DNA of 64,000 nt from Lacimicrobium sp. SS2-24 (GTDB lineage: Bacteria > Pseudomonadota > Gammaproteobacteria > Enterobacterales > Alteromonadaceae), in contig NZ_NIWW01000003.1 in NCBI RefSeq assembly GCF_002201535.1, positions 186,001 to 250,000 of the forward strand, read 5' to 3'. How positions within the stretch are numbered: the first letter of the stretch is position 1; each line of letters starts with the position of its first letter. Below, piece by piece: positions 63,853-64,000 of the stretch. The translations under genes were made by a program, and so were the position numbers. Under the pieces are notes generated by a model. The model did no database searches. It was not told where the DNA came from and saw nothing but the letters and a program-made list of their open reading frames with translations.

Positions 63853-64000
63853 ACGCTGGCCACAAATCTAAAAGTTAAAATTGAATTTTAATCTTGAAGC
63901 TCATTGCCAACCCGGTACAAGCAAAGGGCTAGATTGCATAGGGTTGGAATTCACATCACACTCACAGTCCATTGCAAAATAACCGCGGACGTTGGATAGC

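Noticed and set aside
1-64000. tRNA, rRNA, prophage or insertion sequence content
   Set aside because: No tRNA cloverleaf with TTC-arm consensus, no rRNA conserved stretch and no transposase or phage structural protein was recognised; xerD here is the housekeeping recombinase.

Overview
The window looks like a chromosomal segment of a marine or saline gammaproteobacterium of the order Alteromonadales (Alteromonadaceae-like). This rests on the protein types, many TonB-type and periplasmic binding proteins, base composition near 50% G+C by eye, and a backbone that follows the E. coli 63-66 min gene order. No rRNA, tRNA, phage, insertion sequence or CRISPR array was seen. The species cannot be fixed from the sequence alone.

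Layout. 1-2922: xerD (cut by the window edge) diverges from fldB, folM and a small HExxH protein. 2923-7987: betA-betT for choline uptake and oxidation, then a YegS-like lipid kinase. 8162-9984: a small unknown protein, then a PadR regulator coupled to a HAAS-type membrane protein behind a clear promoter/operator. 9958-21597: an accessory catabolic island of TPR-sulfotransferase, TonB-dependent receptor, nitrilase-type amidohydrolase, MocR regulator, MFS transporter and a large secreted beta-lactamase-fold hydrolase. 21932-31721: DUF481 outer membrane protein, the sugar-phosphate operon tkt-epd-pgk-fba, metK behind three tandem MetJ boxes, the lipoprotein protease loiP, and mscS. 32072-38484: tamA-tamB and rsmE. 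38837-44606: a CPBP protease, a small secreted ORF, a periplasmic binding protein, a two-component system and a membrane/TPR gene pair. 44663-53520: gshB-yqgE-ruvX, a binding protein, a YbaK-type deacylase, a DUF2007 protein, pilU-pilT, then yggS-proC-yggT-DUF4426. 53751-63852: a heat-shock Hsp20 gene with sigma-32 promoter and ROSE-like leader, a second TPR-sulfotransferase, yaaA, a macrodomain protein, tal-pgi, a binding protein, an orphan ParA and a membrane diguanylate cyclase.

The most interesting result is a previously unnamed regulon in 9958-21694. Upstream of four separate transcription units (TonB receptor-sulfotransferase, nitrilase, MFS-MocR, secreted hydrolase) there is a direct repeat of the form AACTGGYNC, with the two copies always exactly 23 bp apart and about 65-100 bp before the start codon. 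MocR/GntR regulators are known to use direct repeats, and a MocR gene sits inside the set. This suggests one ligand-responsive system: outer-membrane uptake, hydrolysis outside or in the periplasm, cytoplasmic amide hydrolysis, inner-membrane transport, and PLP-domain sensing. The substrate is unknown.

A second regulatory link is a 16-bp identical element (39733-39748 and 42835-42850), placed at the same distance before a small secreted ORF and before a membrane protein operon, on either side of a NarL-type two-component system that may bind it. The rest is mostly conserved housekeeping, with one notable swap: a class I fructose-bisphosphate aldolase sits where relatives usually keep the class II enzyme.
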